Below are positions 31,210 to 44,426 of a DNA stretch of 64,000 nt, in pieces. The stretch lies in contig CM043960.1 of NCBI GenBank assembly GCA_014529385.2, positions 118,738,043 to 118,802,042 on the forward strand, written 5' to 3'. The position numbers and the translations under genes were made by a program. Each line of letters opens with the position of its first letter. Position 1 is the first letter of the stretch. Origin of the DNA: Adiantum capillus-veneris (taxonomy: Eukaryota > Streptophyta > Polypodiopsida > Polypodiales > Pteridaceae). Below the pieces are notes generated by a model that ran no database searches, was not told where the DNA came from, and saw only the letters and a program-made list of their open reading frames with translations.

Positions 31210-32376
31210 ATGACACGAGTTGAGCGGAAAAAGAAATATCAAGAGTTGGAAAAAGCTCTAAAGGAGATATATATAACCGAAATGGAAACCGAAGAAGAGG
31301 ATGGTAAAGATGTAATGAGTGTTCCATCCCATTACAAAAAATATACTCTCCAAGATCGGAAAATCATAGTAGAACAACCTGTTAGAGAACTACAAAAACA
31401 AGACGAGTCCTACGAAGGGCCTGAAAACACAAAAAAGATAGAGTTTGCTGAACCAAGAGAGGAGCCTAGGCCTACCTACATTGGAAATGACCTAACAAAA
31501 GAAGAAGAAGCGCTTTTACTAAGCTTACTAAAAGAATACCGAGATATCTTTGCTTGGTCTTACAGGGATCTCAAGGGTGTTGATCCAAAAATCTGTCAAC
31601 ATACCATACCCATGAGAGATGATGCAAAACCAAGTAGACAAAGGCCATACACATACAATGAAACATTTGCCAGAAAGATCAAAGAAGAGATTGAGAAACT
31701 AAAGGAAGACAAATTCATTTATGAAATTGAACACACAAATTGGGTGTCTGTAGTACCGAAGAACAATGGAAAATTACGAGTGTGTGTCAACCTCAAGAAA
31801 GTGAATGCAGATACCATTAGAGACAACTTTCCTCTTCTAATCATTGAGCATGTTTTAGAAAGAGTTGCAGGAAAAGAAGCTTACAACTTCTTAGATGGAT
31901 TTTCGGAATACAATCAACTTTTGGTTGACCCAAAAGACCAACATAAAATTGCTTTTGCAATGGAATGGGGTATTTTTGCCTATTGGGTTATTCCTTTTGG
32001 GTTAACTAATGCTCCTACCACCTTTCAAAGATTGATGAGCCATGCTTTTAAAGAATATCTTAGGAAATTCTTGGAAGTATATATGGATGATCTATGCGTA
32101 TATTTTTCAATCCAAACTGGTCATTTTGAACATCTCAAAAAGGTATTCGAAAAATGTAGACTTTATAGGATTTGCTCGGCTCTTGAAAAGTGCACATTCA
32201 TGGGTAGACAAGGAAAAATTCTTGGACATATAGTGTCTAAAAAAGGCATAGCCACTGATATGGATAAAATTCACGTTATTGTGGATTTTCCTAGAGAAAC
32301 AACAATCAAGGGGGTTCAAGCCTTCATGGGACATTGTGGATATTACCGAGACGATTCATTTACATGTACGTTATAA
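31210..32376 (+). CDS. Element A reverse transcriptase
   Basis: A 388-residue frame starting at ATG. It shows the Ty3/gypsy RT series: 'YRDIFAWSYRDLKGVDPKI', 'WVSVVPKNNGKLRVCVNLK', 'FLDGFSEYNQLLVD', 'YWVIPFGLTNAPTTFQRLM' and the catalytic 'EVYMDDLCVYF'. The usual D of the 'RxCxDYRxLN' block reads N ('CVNLKKVN'), and F-S-E-Y replaces the common S-G-Y, so several conserved positions have changed. A frameshift ends the frame at 'GYYRDD', with the continuation in the 32334-32789 frame. Confidence 0.9.
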   Translation: MTRVERKKKYQELEKALKEIYITEMETEEEDGKDVMSVPSHYKKYTLQDRKIIVEQPVRELQKQDESYEGPENTKKIEFAEPREEPRPTYIGNDLTKEEEALLLSLLKEYRDIFAWSYRDLKGVDPKICQHTIPMRDDAKPSRQRPYTYNETFARKIKEEIEKLKEDKFIYEIEHTNWVSVVPKNNGKLRVCVNLKKVNADTIRDNFPLLIIEHVLERVAGKEAYNFLDGFSEYNQLLVDPKDQHKIAFAMEWGIFAYWVIPFGLTNAPTTFQRLMSHAFKEYLRKFLEVYMDDLCVYFSIQTGHFEHLKKVFEKCRLYRICSALEKCTFMGRQGKILGHIVSKKGIATDMDKIHVIVDFPRETTIKGVQAFMGHCGYYRDDSFTCTL

Positions 32377-32789
32377 TTGCAAAACCCATGTATAGCTTGA
32401 TTACACACTTTGAATGGACCGATGAGTGTGAAGAATCCTTCATGAAGCTTAAGCAAGCTCTTACCTCAGCTCCAATACTGAAAGCACCAAATTGGAATAA
32501 GATATTTCACATACATGTAGATGCTTCCAATTTTTCCATAGGGTGTATACTAGCTCAACCAGGAGACGAAAAAATTGATTTTTCTATTTCTTATGCTAGC
32601 CAACAGTTGAACATGGCGGAAAAGAATTATACAACCACAAAAAGGAAAGGATTAGGAATGATCTATGCCATAAAAAAGTATAGACATTACCTATTAGAAA
32701 ACAAGTTTGTGTTCTTTGTGGACCACCAAGCCTTATTGTACTTGGTCAACAAGCCATGCAGCACGGTTCATCATTCTTCTGGAATTTGA
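32334..32789 (+). CDS. Element A RT thumb and RNase H
   Basis: Continues the RT in another frame: 'ITHFEWTDECEESFMKLKQAL', then RNase H of gypsy type with 'HIHVDASNFSIGCILAQ', 'ISYASQQLNMAEKNYTTT' and 'FVDHQALLYLV'. It ends at a stop just before the 'RLARW'-like region. No second (archaeal-type) RNase H is evident in A, unlike in B. Confidence 0.8.
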   Translation: MWILPRRFIYMYVIIAKPMYSLITHFEWTDECEESFMKLKQALTSAPILKAPNWNKIFHIHVDASNFSIGCILAQPGDEKIDFSISYASQQLNMAEKNYTTTKRKGLGMIYAIKKYRHYLLENKFVFFVDHQALLYLVNKPCSTVHHSSGI

Positions 32790-32835
32790 TTTCACTATAG
32801 TTGTGAAATAGGGCACTCATCAAAGAGTATATCAT

Positions 32836-33491
32836 TTGTTTAGGATTGTTTCAGGAGAACCTCCTAAAGGAGTAGATGATGATCTACCAGATGCATATCT
32901 GTTCTCCGTGGAAATGATACCTCGATGGTCGAAAAATATGGTATCATTGATGACCATAGCTCAAGTGGATTCGCAAATACCAATTCCTATTACAATTGGA
33001 TTAATTGAGCAATCGGCTATGTATCAATTACTAGCTGGTAGGCTATACAAAAGAAACCAAGATGGAATATTGCTCTTATGCATTAATCTTGAAGAGAAAG
33101 ACCAATACCTAAGTCAAGCACATATTACCATAGTAGGACCTCACTTGCGAAAGACCAAACTATGCAAAGGATCTTGAGACTTGGAGTATTTTGGCCAACT
33201 ATGAGGAGTGATGTTAGCTTTTTTGTAAAGGATTGTCCTCAATGTCAAAAACAGACACCCATACCTCATGTAACATTGTTTCAAATGTCACCTGTTCCTA
33301 AGTGGAGTAACTATCTAGTTACTTACTTATCAAGCCGAACAATTCCTGAGGATATAAGTAAATGCCGTCAAAGAGCAATTGAAACTGAAGCAAGAGACTA
33401 TGCTCTTATTGGAAACCAATTGTATCGAAGAGGTAAGGATCAACATTTGCATTTTTTCGTGCAAATGAAGACGATTATATTCCGATTATAG
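32836..33491 (+). CDS. Element A first zinc-binding (H2C2) integrase-type module
   Basis: Two frames (32836-33177 and 33162-33491) join near 33170. They read 'LLAGRLYKRNQDGILLLC', a region with His ('SQAHITIVGPHLR'), then 'LRLGVFWPTMRSDVSFFVKDCPQCQKQ'. The order H...H...CxxC matches the integrase N-terminal zinc domain, with 'W-P-x-M...D-C-x-x-C-Q'. No catalytic core follows directly. Instead a second copy of the same kind of module begins at about 33380. Confidence 0.6.
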
Positions 33492-34279
33492 AACAAGCAC
33501 ATGCTGGATTAGCTGGAGGTCACTTTTCTAGTGAGACCATCACAAGAGAAATCTTAATGGTAGGCATATGGTGGCCAAAACTTTTTGCAGATGCCAAAGA
33601 ATATGTTCGAAGATATGATGCTTGTCAACGAGCAAAAATGCCAACACGAGTAGATAGCATGTCCTTAAGACCAATGATGGGAGCTAGAGCTTCCGCAAAA
33701 TGGGGTATAGACTTTGTTGGGCTAATACAGCCACCTGATTATAGAACCCAAGATCAATATATTATTGTAGCTACGGACTATTTGACTAAGTGGGCCGAGG
33801 CTAAAGCAACTCAAAAGAATGATGCCAAAACCACTACCGCATTCTTATATGAGTATGAGTTCACAAGATATGGTCTGCCAATAGAAATTGTCAGTGATAG
33901 GGGGGAACTCATTTCCTCAATGAGGTAATTGAGTATCTGCTTAATGAATTTATGGTCATCCATAACAAATCAGCTCCCTATCACCCACAAGCAAACGGAC
34001 AAGCTGAGCATACAAATAAAATTCTTAGCTCAGTATTGACTATAGTGGTCAGTTCAGGAAGGACAGACTGGGAAATGAATCTCCATGTTGCTCTATGGGC
34101 TTATCAAGTTTCATTCAAAAAAAACTTTAAATGCTACACCCTTTAACCTTGTTTATGGTCTTGATGGCATATTGCCCATAGAGTTTCCATTGCCAACACT
34201 AAGGGTAGCTAAGGATCTTGAATGGACTAGACGTGAATTGTCAGAAAGACTTGAAGATTTAGAGAAGCTAGATGAGTAA
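33380..34279 (+). CDS. Element A integrase (frameshifted)
   Basis: Spread over frames 33557-33928, 33952-34146 and 34085-34279. A zinc module: 'EQAHAGLAGGHF' then 'GIWWPKLFADAKEYVRRYDACQ', in which the first Cys of CxxC reads Tyr. The core: 'KWGIDFVGLI' (first D), 'IEIVSDRG' (second D), then 'YHPQANGQAEHTNK' (E). The C-terminal part has 'NLVYGLDGILPIEFPLP'. Frameshifts fall near 33460, 33905 and an A-run near 34117. The enzyme would insert the cDNA; this copy cannot be functional. Confidence 0.8.
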
Positions 34280-34749
34280 AGTCTAACTACTGTAGCTCAC
34301 ATCTATGCACAAAAGCGGAAACAAAAACAATTTTTTGATTCCCATTTATTTACAAAAATCTTTGAAAAAGGGGACTTAGTTTTAGTCTATTCCCTTAAGC
34401 AACATATTTCCAAATTTAAGAAAAAGAAAAACGGACCGTTTATCATTGAAGATGTATCTCCAAGTGGAGCAGTTAAGTTGTCCACCCTAGATAGTGAACC
34501 AATGGCTAATTGGATTAGTGGATGTTGTTTAAAGAAGTACAATTTGCCGCTAACCAATGAATTGCTAGAAAGAATGCATGCAGCCAAGAAAATGAAGATA
34601 AAACGACAATAGGTTATTGATGAAGCCCAAGAGGAAGCTTGAATTCGGGTTCTAAACAGAAAGCTGCTCTCAAGAATCAACAAATACCTATTCCCATCAA
34701 CACCCTAGAAGTAGATGACCGACAATGGGAATTGCAGAAAGATGCAGTG

Positions 34750-35826
34750 TGAACGGATGATGAATGGTTAGATGGAATAGACCTTTTCATCAAAGTACAA
34801 CTCAACAACCATAGCACAAATGCATTGGTTGATACAAGAGCTAGAGTAAATGTAGTCAGTTATTCAACGTACAAGAAAGCAACAGTCATTGACAGCAGGA
34901 ATAGCGACTATCAAAGGATGCAACAAGAACCCAACACCAACATTGGGAGTAGTCAACTTGAATGTGATAGTACATGGATGTTCATGTCCTCATCAGTTTG
35001 TATGCTGACCAGAACACATGAATGAGACAATGATTCTTGGAATTCCCTGGATGCGGACATAAAAGACAATACCAGATTGGGATACGAATCAGCTCAAGCT
35101 ATCACCTAAAGACAGACAACTCATTGTTCCAATTGCACCAAGCAAGGAGGAATGGAAAGGCAATTACCAGCAGAGCAAACCACGAAGTAATCAATCTTCT
35201 CCATCCTATCGACAAGAAAATTCTATAAGTAGCATGCAAGGAGTCAGGCAAATTTGGGTACCAAAAGCACAGCTTAAGGACAAACCGATTCAAATCTGGG
35301 TGCCCAAACATCATCAACAATACCAAAGATGGTTCCAGAGATCAAAACACAGAGACAAGCATCTCTGAGCAAGGAACCTAACACGAAATGGATTTGGAAG
35401 AAAAAGTAGCACTTATCTTCTCCGCAAACTGGAAAACCAATCAAGCAATGAAGAGTTAAGTCTTAGAAATCTCAACCACACCATTATGACCAAGGAAATC
35501 AATGGCGGGTAAAACTTCGACAACAGTCATTCTTGATACTAAAAGCTCAGGAAATCAGCATGCTAACGCATCTTGATGGCACAATCAAGAAAAGAGCACA
35601 CAGGCTACAAGATTTTCTCTCTGGAAGACAGCATCAACAAGCCTCGACATCAGAAATCCTTGAGTTAATCACTCAAGACCCACCTCTTGCAAAGCATAAT
35701 GGTTTGAACTGCATTGATCTTCAAAGCATGGTAGATCCAACCAAGGCTATGTATAGACATGATTGTTCAACCCATGCACACAGTCATCCCGGAGTACGCC
35801 ATCTAGGAGGGGTGGAAGAGTACTAA
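34750..35826 (+). CDS. Element A post-integrase region with a second protease-like stretch
   Basis: The frame at 34825-35025 opens with 'VDTRARVNVVSYSTYKKA', preceded by 'VQLNNHSTNAL', resembling a retropepsin 'ALVDTGASVNVIS' with the Gly codon changed to AGA. Another frame at about 35020-35070 reads 'MILGIPWMRT', like the ILGxPW end of such proteases. A third ORF (35533-35826) is mostly polar with no known domain. The stretch lies downstream of integrase, an unusual place for a protease. It may be an extra ORF of A or a fragment of another element. Confidence 0.4.
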
Positions 35827-38004
35827 GTAATTAAGGGCAATGTTTGAAGAGGGAGGAAAAAGTTTGATATTAACGTGTGATTTTTTTACAAAATTACATA
35901 ATAATGCCCTTATAAATCATCACCAGGAGAAATTTAACTGATAATATCTCCCTGATGAGTGTAAATATTGTATATACTATCAAAAATCATCAAAAAATAG
36001 TCCTTTTTGGTTTTTTTTTTCATTTTTCTTGATATTGAGACTAAAAAATGGAGAAATTCAACAAAAAAACAATAAAACTGTGTTGTTCAATGGATTTTCT
36101 TAATTATTGGATTTTCACTTTGCTTTTTTAGTGCATTTTGTTATTTTCTTTGATTTATCCAATAAACATGTCAAAAATCAATAATAAATAGCAAAGGAGC
36201 TCTGATGAAAAAACTAAAGACACGGTGGTGATAAAAAGACAAGATGGACAAGCACAAAAAATTTCAATTAAATCGACAGATGGAAGCTGGAAGCCTAAAT
36301 TAGGTGGCCAGACCTACTTTTGCAGAATTCTTGCAGAATGAGCTACAGTCATCCGATTGGGGAACGTTTTGAGTCTAACATAGATTTCACAGCCTAATAG
36401 GACTAATGGGAAATATGGGAAAAATTGGTTCGGGAAGTCCAAGTATAGATACCCAAGGTAGACGAAAATCACCTCATTTCCACTTGTTGCCTTTGGAGAG
36501 AGAGATTTCAACCCTCTTCGCACGTATTTTTTGGAGTCCACAGTCACCTGTTTTTAGTGTTGTCTCACACGAGACATGAGGGGTAAGTTTTTACTCATCA
36601 ATGATCCATTTTGTACGGCCGGTAGTTAGTCTAAACCCCTAGCAAACACCCTAGAATCCGAGCAGTGCATGAAGACCTACGACCAAAAATCGACCATAGC
36701 GGCCTGTCAGCTCAACCAATTCGGATGATATTTGAACTGTAGCATGTCCCAACATAATAGAACACTTCTATATCAATGGTTGACCATTCGGAAAGGGTCG
36801 AGGGGGTCCCAAGTAGAAAAGCTAGGTTTTTGACAGATGCCATAATTGGATTCTGACTCCATAGACAGCTTACCTATGAGGTTTATACACAACGTACATG
36901 ACTGGTTTTGTAAAATCCATCAAGAAAAGCCCTCGAAAAGCCAAAAACGTCTCGAAGGCTACAAAGCGTCAAATTCGACATACAAGGTCAAATTGACTCC
37001 AAATGGGCCAAAATTGGATGAGTTGCTTCATGACTATGTTGCTGACAAGTCCATAGCCTCAAAAGTGACTAACCAACACTACAAGCAGTGTAGTCACAGA
37101 AATCGGTGTTTTTATAGTCAACAAGGCACAAAGAGATGCCGACAAGACCAAACTTTACCAAATTCAATTTAGGACTTGTTTTAGGTGTATAGAATGTGTT
37201 TAAGTCAAAATTTACAAGTTTTGCAAGAAAATATTGACTGCAGTAAATAATCGTGATTATTTACTTTTGCACTATTTTGGCTTGAAAATTGCATCATCAC
37301 CTCACCTACCACTTGTACACACCTATTACATGCCAAATTTCAAATATGAGCCAAAATGATTAACTATAACTTGTGAAATTGCCAGAAAACGCAAAGAAGT
37401 CCTTGCAAGCCAAATTCTAAGTTATGACCCACATTTTTGATCCAAATCACCTCATATCACATACACAGGGTCTATACCATGCCTAGAACCAAGTTGTACC
37501 AAAAAATGTTTATTTTGGTAAAAAAGTTAATAATCACAATTATTTTCTTTTTGGCCAAGATGAAGGAAATTTACAACTTTGCCATCATAGATCCAAAGTA
37601 CATGATGTCCTAAGCCCACTAGCCAAGTTTGAACAAATTTGGAGCTCAAAACCTCAAAATCTCTTTACATCTATTGTTTCAGAGACCTAAAGCCTAAATC
37701 TGGTACCATTTTCTCCTTGTGCATCCAAATGAGCCCATATTTCATTCTGAGTATCTATTTGGTGTATAGTTCAAGCCTGTAATGCCAAATTTGCAAAAAG
37801 TTGAAAAAATAACTTAGCTATAAATAATCACAATTATTTACTTTTGTTGCATTTTTTTGTTTGGACTTCATAATTTTGTTCTTTACATGTTTTTATGCAT
37901 CTATGCATGTTCAAAAATTGATTTGAAGCAAATTGGACCAAATTTGTTAGCATTTCAGACTGAAGGACATTACAGAGAAAATCTGCCAAATTTGCTAACT
38001 TTGA
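35827..38004 (+). repeat. Element A 3' non-coding region with second palindrome array
   Basis: No supported ORF. The palindrome seen in the leader returns as TAAATAATCGTGATTATTTA at 37244-37263 and in decayed form at 37527-37546 and 37821-37840, spaced 283 and 294 bp, the same steps as in the 5' array. Sequence between palindromes is AT-rich and only weakly similar. An imperfect inverted repeat, 'TCATCACCAGGAGA' with 'TCTCCCTGATGA', lies at about 35917-35958. Confidence 0.7.
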
Positions 38005-38100
38005 CACTTTATTCACTCAATAGGAGCCACCCAAGATGCAGAGAGGGCCAAGAAGAAGCTCTTGCAAAAGGAGAAGCTACAAGAGCTGCCGCCATACCAA
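38005..38100 (+). CDS. Start of element A 3' ORF, cut by element B
   Basis: The frame reads 'TQDAERAKKKLLQKEKLQELP' up to the left edge of B at 38101. Directly beyond the right edge of B (50530), after allowance for a target duplication, the same frame continues with a Lys/Glu-rich stretch. The insertion therefore split an ORF. It is rich in Lys and Glu and likely helical. Function unknown. Confidence 0.4.
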
Positions 38101-40841
<2,741 letters not shown>

Positions 40842-40869
40842 TTAGCCCTCCCCCTGGATGATGGTATAT

Positions 40870-43806
40870 TCATGTACCATCATAGAGCATCCTTTCCAAA
40901 GAGAGTGCTTCAGAGTCCTTGACGAGATCTTTATTGTTTGGCCCCTCAGAATTTTGTCTAGAGTTACACTCATGCTTCATGTAACAATACTTACATGAGA
41001 CAGTGGCCTTTTGACAGATCTTTGGTAGATCCTTTGGTAGAAGGCGACTCAAATAGGGCGTCAAGCGATACCGGTTTACTTTCCTGGAGTGCTCTTTACG
41101 ATTCAAGTCCATAAGCTGATAGTAACTTGAATTGAAAGCCTTCTTGACTATGTATGGCCCCTGCCATCTTGTTTCAAATTTGGCATCAAAACAATTATCG
41201 AGTCGATTGTCATACCTTAGCACAAGATCTCCTTCATTGATGCCTTTGTCCTTCAGTTTCTTGTCAAGCTTCTCCTTTGTCTGTGTGGCTTTCCTCTTAT
41301 AGCACTCGTATGCTGCTTCTCTTTTCCACTCAAGCTCAGCTAAGGTAAGAAGTCGATCCATCCATGCTTCTTGATCATCTTGTGCTGATTTGCCATGAAG
41401 TCGCATTGTTGGAATGTTTAGCTCAATTGGCTGTAAAGCCTCTTGACCATAGACCAAGTGAAATGGTGTGAACTCCGTGGCTTCCCTATATGTGGTTCGA
41501 TACGCCCACAAGGCACCATCCAAGAAGTCATCCCACAACTTTGTCTTGTTTTTCACCATCTTTCTAATGATGCCTGCAATGACACCATTAGCTTTTTCTA
41601 CCAAACCATTTGATTGGGGATAGTAGGGTGTACTGTGACGATGTAGAATGTGAAGTTCTTCACAGACTTCTGTGAGCAATCCCTTTCTAAACCCTGGACC
41701 ATTATCAGAAACAATCTCCAAAGGTGTGCCAAATCTACAACAAATGTGAGTGTAGACGAATTTTCTCACTGTCTTCTCATTTACCTTTGCCACACTTTGT
41801 GCTTCCACCCACCTAGTCATATAGTCTACAGCCACTAGAATGTAGAGTTTTCCATTTTTTGTCCTAGGCATAGGACCCATAGCATCAATGCCCCACTTTT
41901 CAAAGGGTCCATTTGCAAGCACGATTTGCCTTGGACCATAAACCAATCTTCTATTCCCATTTACCTGACAATTGTGACAACTTTTACACCAATGTTGGAC
42001 ATCCACATGCAGACTTGGCCAAACATACCCCGCAAGCAAAATCTTCTTCACAGTTAATTCTTGGGCAAAATGACCACCACATGCTTCTTCATGCAAACCT
42101 TTTAGAATGGCTAGAATTTCCTCAATAGTTGGTACTCTTCTGCATACTTGATTTCTCCCTCTTTGATAGAGGGAGCCTTCTAGGAAGAGATATGCGCTTG
42201 CCTTCTTCATGAGTCTCCTCTTCTGAGCCTTCGTGAAGTCTTGTGGAAACTCGCCCTCCAAAATGTAGCTAATAATGGGAGTCAATGACTCCAATCCCTG
42301 GTATCTCGGTTGCTTGACAGTTGCTGCCACCATGATGACCTGCACTTCTTTCTCAACACATGTAACTACTTGCTGTGCAAGTAAATCGGCATCTTCATTC
42401 TGTTTCCTAGGAATATGATATAGTTGCACTTCTTCAAATTGATTAAACAATCTACGAATGGCATGAACTTTTGTCCGTAAGCTTTCATTCTTGCATGCCC
42501 AAATACCTAAAATCTGTTTAACAATGAGAAGTGCATCTCCCTTTACCATGAGGCGTTGTATCCCTTGGCCAATGCACATCTTCAAACCATGAATTAGTGT
42601 GTCGTATTCTGCTTCATTGTTGCTAGCTGAACTTGGTAGATTGAACTTCTCTTTCATGACCACCTCTCCACTTGGGTTGAGCAACACTAGCCCTCCCCCT
42701 GCTTTTCCTGTGGCTCGACGAAAAGCTCCATCAAAGAACAAGGTAAAAGCATTAGGAATACTTTTTGGTGGTGGCAATGGTAGGGTCTTTACTTGAGGCA
42801 CCTTAATTTCCTTCTCATGTACCCTATAAGTGAGAATCCCTGCCAATTGTGCACGCACACTATCTTCTACCTTGAAAGAGTATTGGAACTCTTGCAACTC
42901 CATAATCCACTTTGAGATCCTAGTACTAAGATTCATTTGAGATGACACCCAAGGGAACAAATTTTCTGCAGTGAGAATTACAAAAGGTTTTGGTAGCAGG
43001 TAGGATCTAAACTTTCTCACCGCAAACATGAGAGAAAGCATCATGAGTTCTACTTCTGTGTAGTCTCTCTCCAAAGCATTCATGACCCTACTAGCAAAGT
43101 AGATGGGTCGCATCCTTGTACTGTGGGGATCTTGTTGTAGCAACACAGCACCAATTGTTTCCCTTCCAACACTAGAGCTAACAAAGAATGTGTACTCCCA
43201 ACAAGGAGGCATGAGTGTTGGTAGCTCTGACAAAATGACTTTAATGTTACAAAAATACTCTTCAAGCTCATCAGACCATGCAAATTCTACTTGTTGTGTC
43301 AACTTTTGCAAAGGATGAAGCAACTCCGAGGCTAAGTGAATGAAGCGTGACATATACTTCACCTTCTGAATGAAAGAGATGACCTCCTTAAGACTCTTCG
43401 GTGATGGGAGCTCAATAAGAGCCTTTGCCTTTGAAGGATCCACCTCAATGCCTTTATAGGAAACCTTGTGACCGAGCAAGATCACTTCATCCTCACCTAT
43501 GTGGCACTTCTCGGGGTTGAGTTGACCTCCCATGTCGTAGAGCTTCTTTAAACCTTCTTCTACCCTTTGTAGATGCAATGATTTTGAGCTATAAATACAG
43601 AAATCATCAATGAACATCCTAATTGACTTTCCAAAGAATGCTTGAAACACCATGTTCATGAAACGTTGGAATGTTGCAGGAGCATTTGTCAGACCAAATG
43701 GCATGACTCTAAAAGCATAACAACCCCAAGGAGTGATAAAGGTTGTTTTCAATTGATCCTCCAGTGCAATCCCTATTTGAAAGTAACCTGAGTAACCATC
43801 GCACAC
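40870..43806 (-). CDS. Element B pol: RT, dual RNase H, integrase
   Basis: A 978-residue frame that starts inside RT ('CDGYSGYFQI') because of a frameshift with the upstream ORF. It has 'VMPFGLTNAPATFQRFM' and the catalytic 'RMFIDDFCIY' (F-I-D-D rather than Y-M/V-D-D). The gypsy RNase H region follows ('IYFASRVMNALERDYTEVE'), then a second, archaeal-type RNase H ('LFFDGAFRRATGKAGGGLVL', 'NNEAEYDTLIHGL', 'VKGDALLIVKQI'), the Tat hallmark. Integrase has the zinc module ('HEEACGGHF' and 'WCKSCHNCQ') and core D, D, E at 'KWGIDAMGPM', 'EIVSDNGPGF' and 'NGLVEKANG'. The C-terminus has 'HLVYGQEALQPIELNIP' and 'FETRWQGPYIVKKAF'. It is nearly intact. Confidence 0.95.
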   Translation of the reverse strand: MCDGYSGYFQIGIALEDQLKTTFITPWGCYAFRVMPFGLTNAPATFQRFMNMVFQAFFGKSIRMFIDDFCIYSSKSLHLQRVEEGLKKLYDMGGQLNPEKCHIGEDEVILLGHKVSYKGIEVDPSKAKALIELPSPKSLKEVISFIQKVKYMSRFIHLASELLHPLQKLTQQVEFAWSDELEEYFCNIKVILSELPTLMPPCWEYTFFVSSSVGRETIGAVLLQQDPHSTRMRPIYFASRVMNALERDYTEVELMMLSLMFAVRKFRSYLLPKPFVILTAENLFPWVSSQMNLSTRISKWIMELQEFQYSFKVEDSVRAQLAGILTYRVHEKEIKVPQVKTLPLPPPKSIPNAFTLFFDGAFRRATGKAGGGLVLLNPSGEVVMKEKFNLPSSASNNEAEYDTLIHGLKMCIGQGIQRLMVKGDALLIVKQILGIWACKNESLRTKVHAIRRLFNQFEEVQLYHIPRKQNEDADLLAQQVVTCVEKEVQVIMVAATVKQPRYQGLESLTPIISYILEGEFPQDFTKAQKRRLMKKASAYLFLEGSLYQRGRNQVCRRVPTIEEILAILKGLHEEACGGHFAQELTVKKILLAGYVWPSLHVDVQHWCKSCHNCQVNGNRRLVYGPRQIVLANGPFEKWGIDAMGPMPRTKNGKLYILVAVDYMTRWVEAQSVAKVNEKTVRKFVYTHICCRFGTPLEIVSDNGPGFRKGLLTEVCEELHILHRHSTPYYPQSNGLVEKANGVIAGIIRKMVKNKTKLWDDFLDGALWAYRTTYREATEFTPFHLVYGQEALQPIELNIPTMRLHGKSAQDDQEAWMDRLLTLAELEWKREAAYECYKRKATQTKEKLDKKLKDKGINEGDLVLRYDNRLDNCFDAKFETRWQGPYIVKKAFNSSYYQLMDLNRKEHSRKVNRYRLTPYLSRLLPKDLPKICQKATVSCKYCYMKHECNSRQNSEGPNNKDLVKDSEALSLERMLYDGT

Positions 43807-43835
43807 AGTGTACTTCTCATGACCAGCTACCTCAT

Positions 43836-44330
43836 TTAGTATCTCATCCTGGAATGGGAGGGGAAAGTGATATCTCTTTTTCTTGCCTCATTGAGGGGAC
43901 GGTAATCCACACACACCCTCCACTTGCCGTTCTTCTTAGGAGTGACAACAACAGGAGAGACCCACTCTGAATTCTCCACTGGATAAATGAACCCTGCTGC
44001 TAGAAGCTTTCTTACCTCCTTGAGTAAAGCCTGCTCCTTGATGACTCCTAGCCTTCGTAGCTTCTGAGCCTTAGGTGTGGCCTCTGGCTTCAACTCAATT
44101 TTGTGTTGAACAGCATCTACTCCATGCACATCGGTGTAGTCTTTAGCAAAAAGCCTAGGAAACTTCCTTAGCACACATTTGAACTCCTCTCTTTCATCCT
44201 TTGTAAGTGTTGTTGATAGCATACCTTCCAGCATCCCTTCATCTTGAACAACTTCGTTCTCTTGAGGACCTACCTCCTCCAAGCCTTGACAAGAGGTCTC
44301 TTGGTTTCTTGGCTTAAACCTTACCCCCAT
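43836..44330 (-). CDS. Element B RT N-terminal part
   Basis: A 164-residue frame leading into RT: 'FPRLFAKDYTDVHGVDAVQHKIELKP', 'LAAGFIYPVENSEWVSPVVVTPKKNGKWRVCVDYRPLN'. It runs out of frame near 43870-43880, where the next frame (ending at 40870) takes over, so one small indel separates them. Upstream it shares the frame of the protease ORF, separated by a single TAA at about 44427. Confidence 0.9.
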   Translation of the reverse strand: MGVRFKPRNQETSCQGLEEVGPQENEVVQDEGMLEGMLSTTLTKDEREEFKCVLRKFPRLFAKDYTDVHGVDAVQHKIELKPEATPKAQKLRRLGVIKEQALLKEVRKLLAAGFIYPVENSEWVSPVVVTPKKNGKWRVCVDYRPLNEARKRDITFPSHSRMRY

Positions 44331-44426
44331 GACTTCGATGGAAGACTCCTCTTCAGTAATGCTGCCGCTACTTTCTTCTTCTGAAGTGCTATCGGTCCAA
44401 CCTTCTTCCGTCTCACTTTGAGATGA

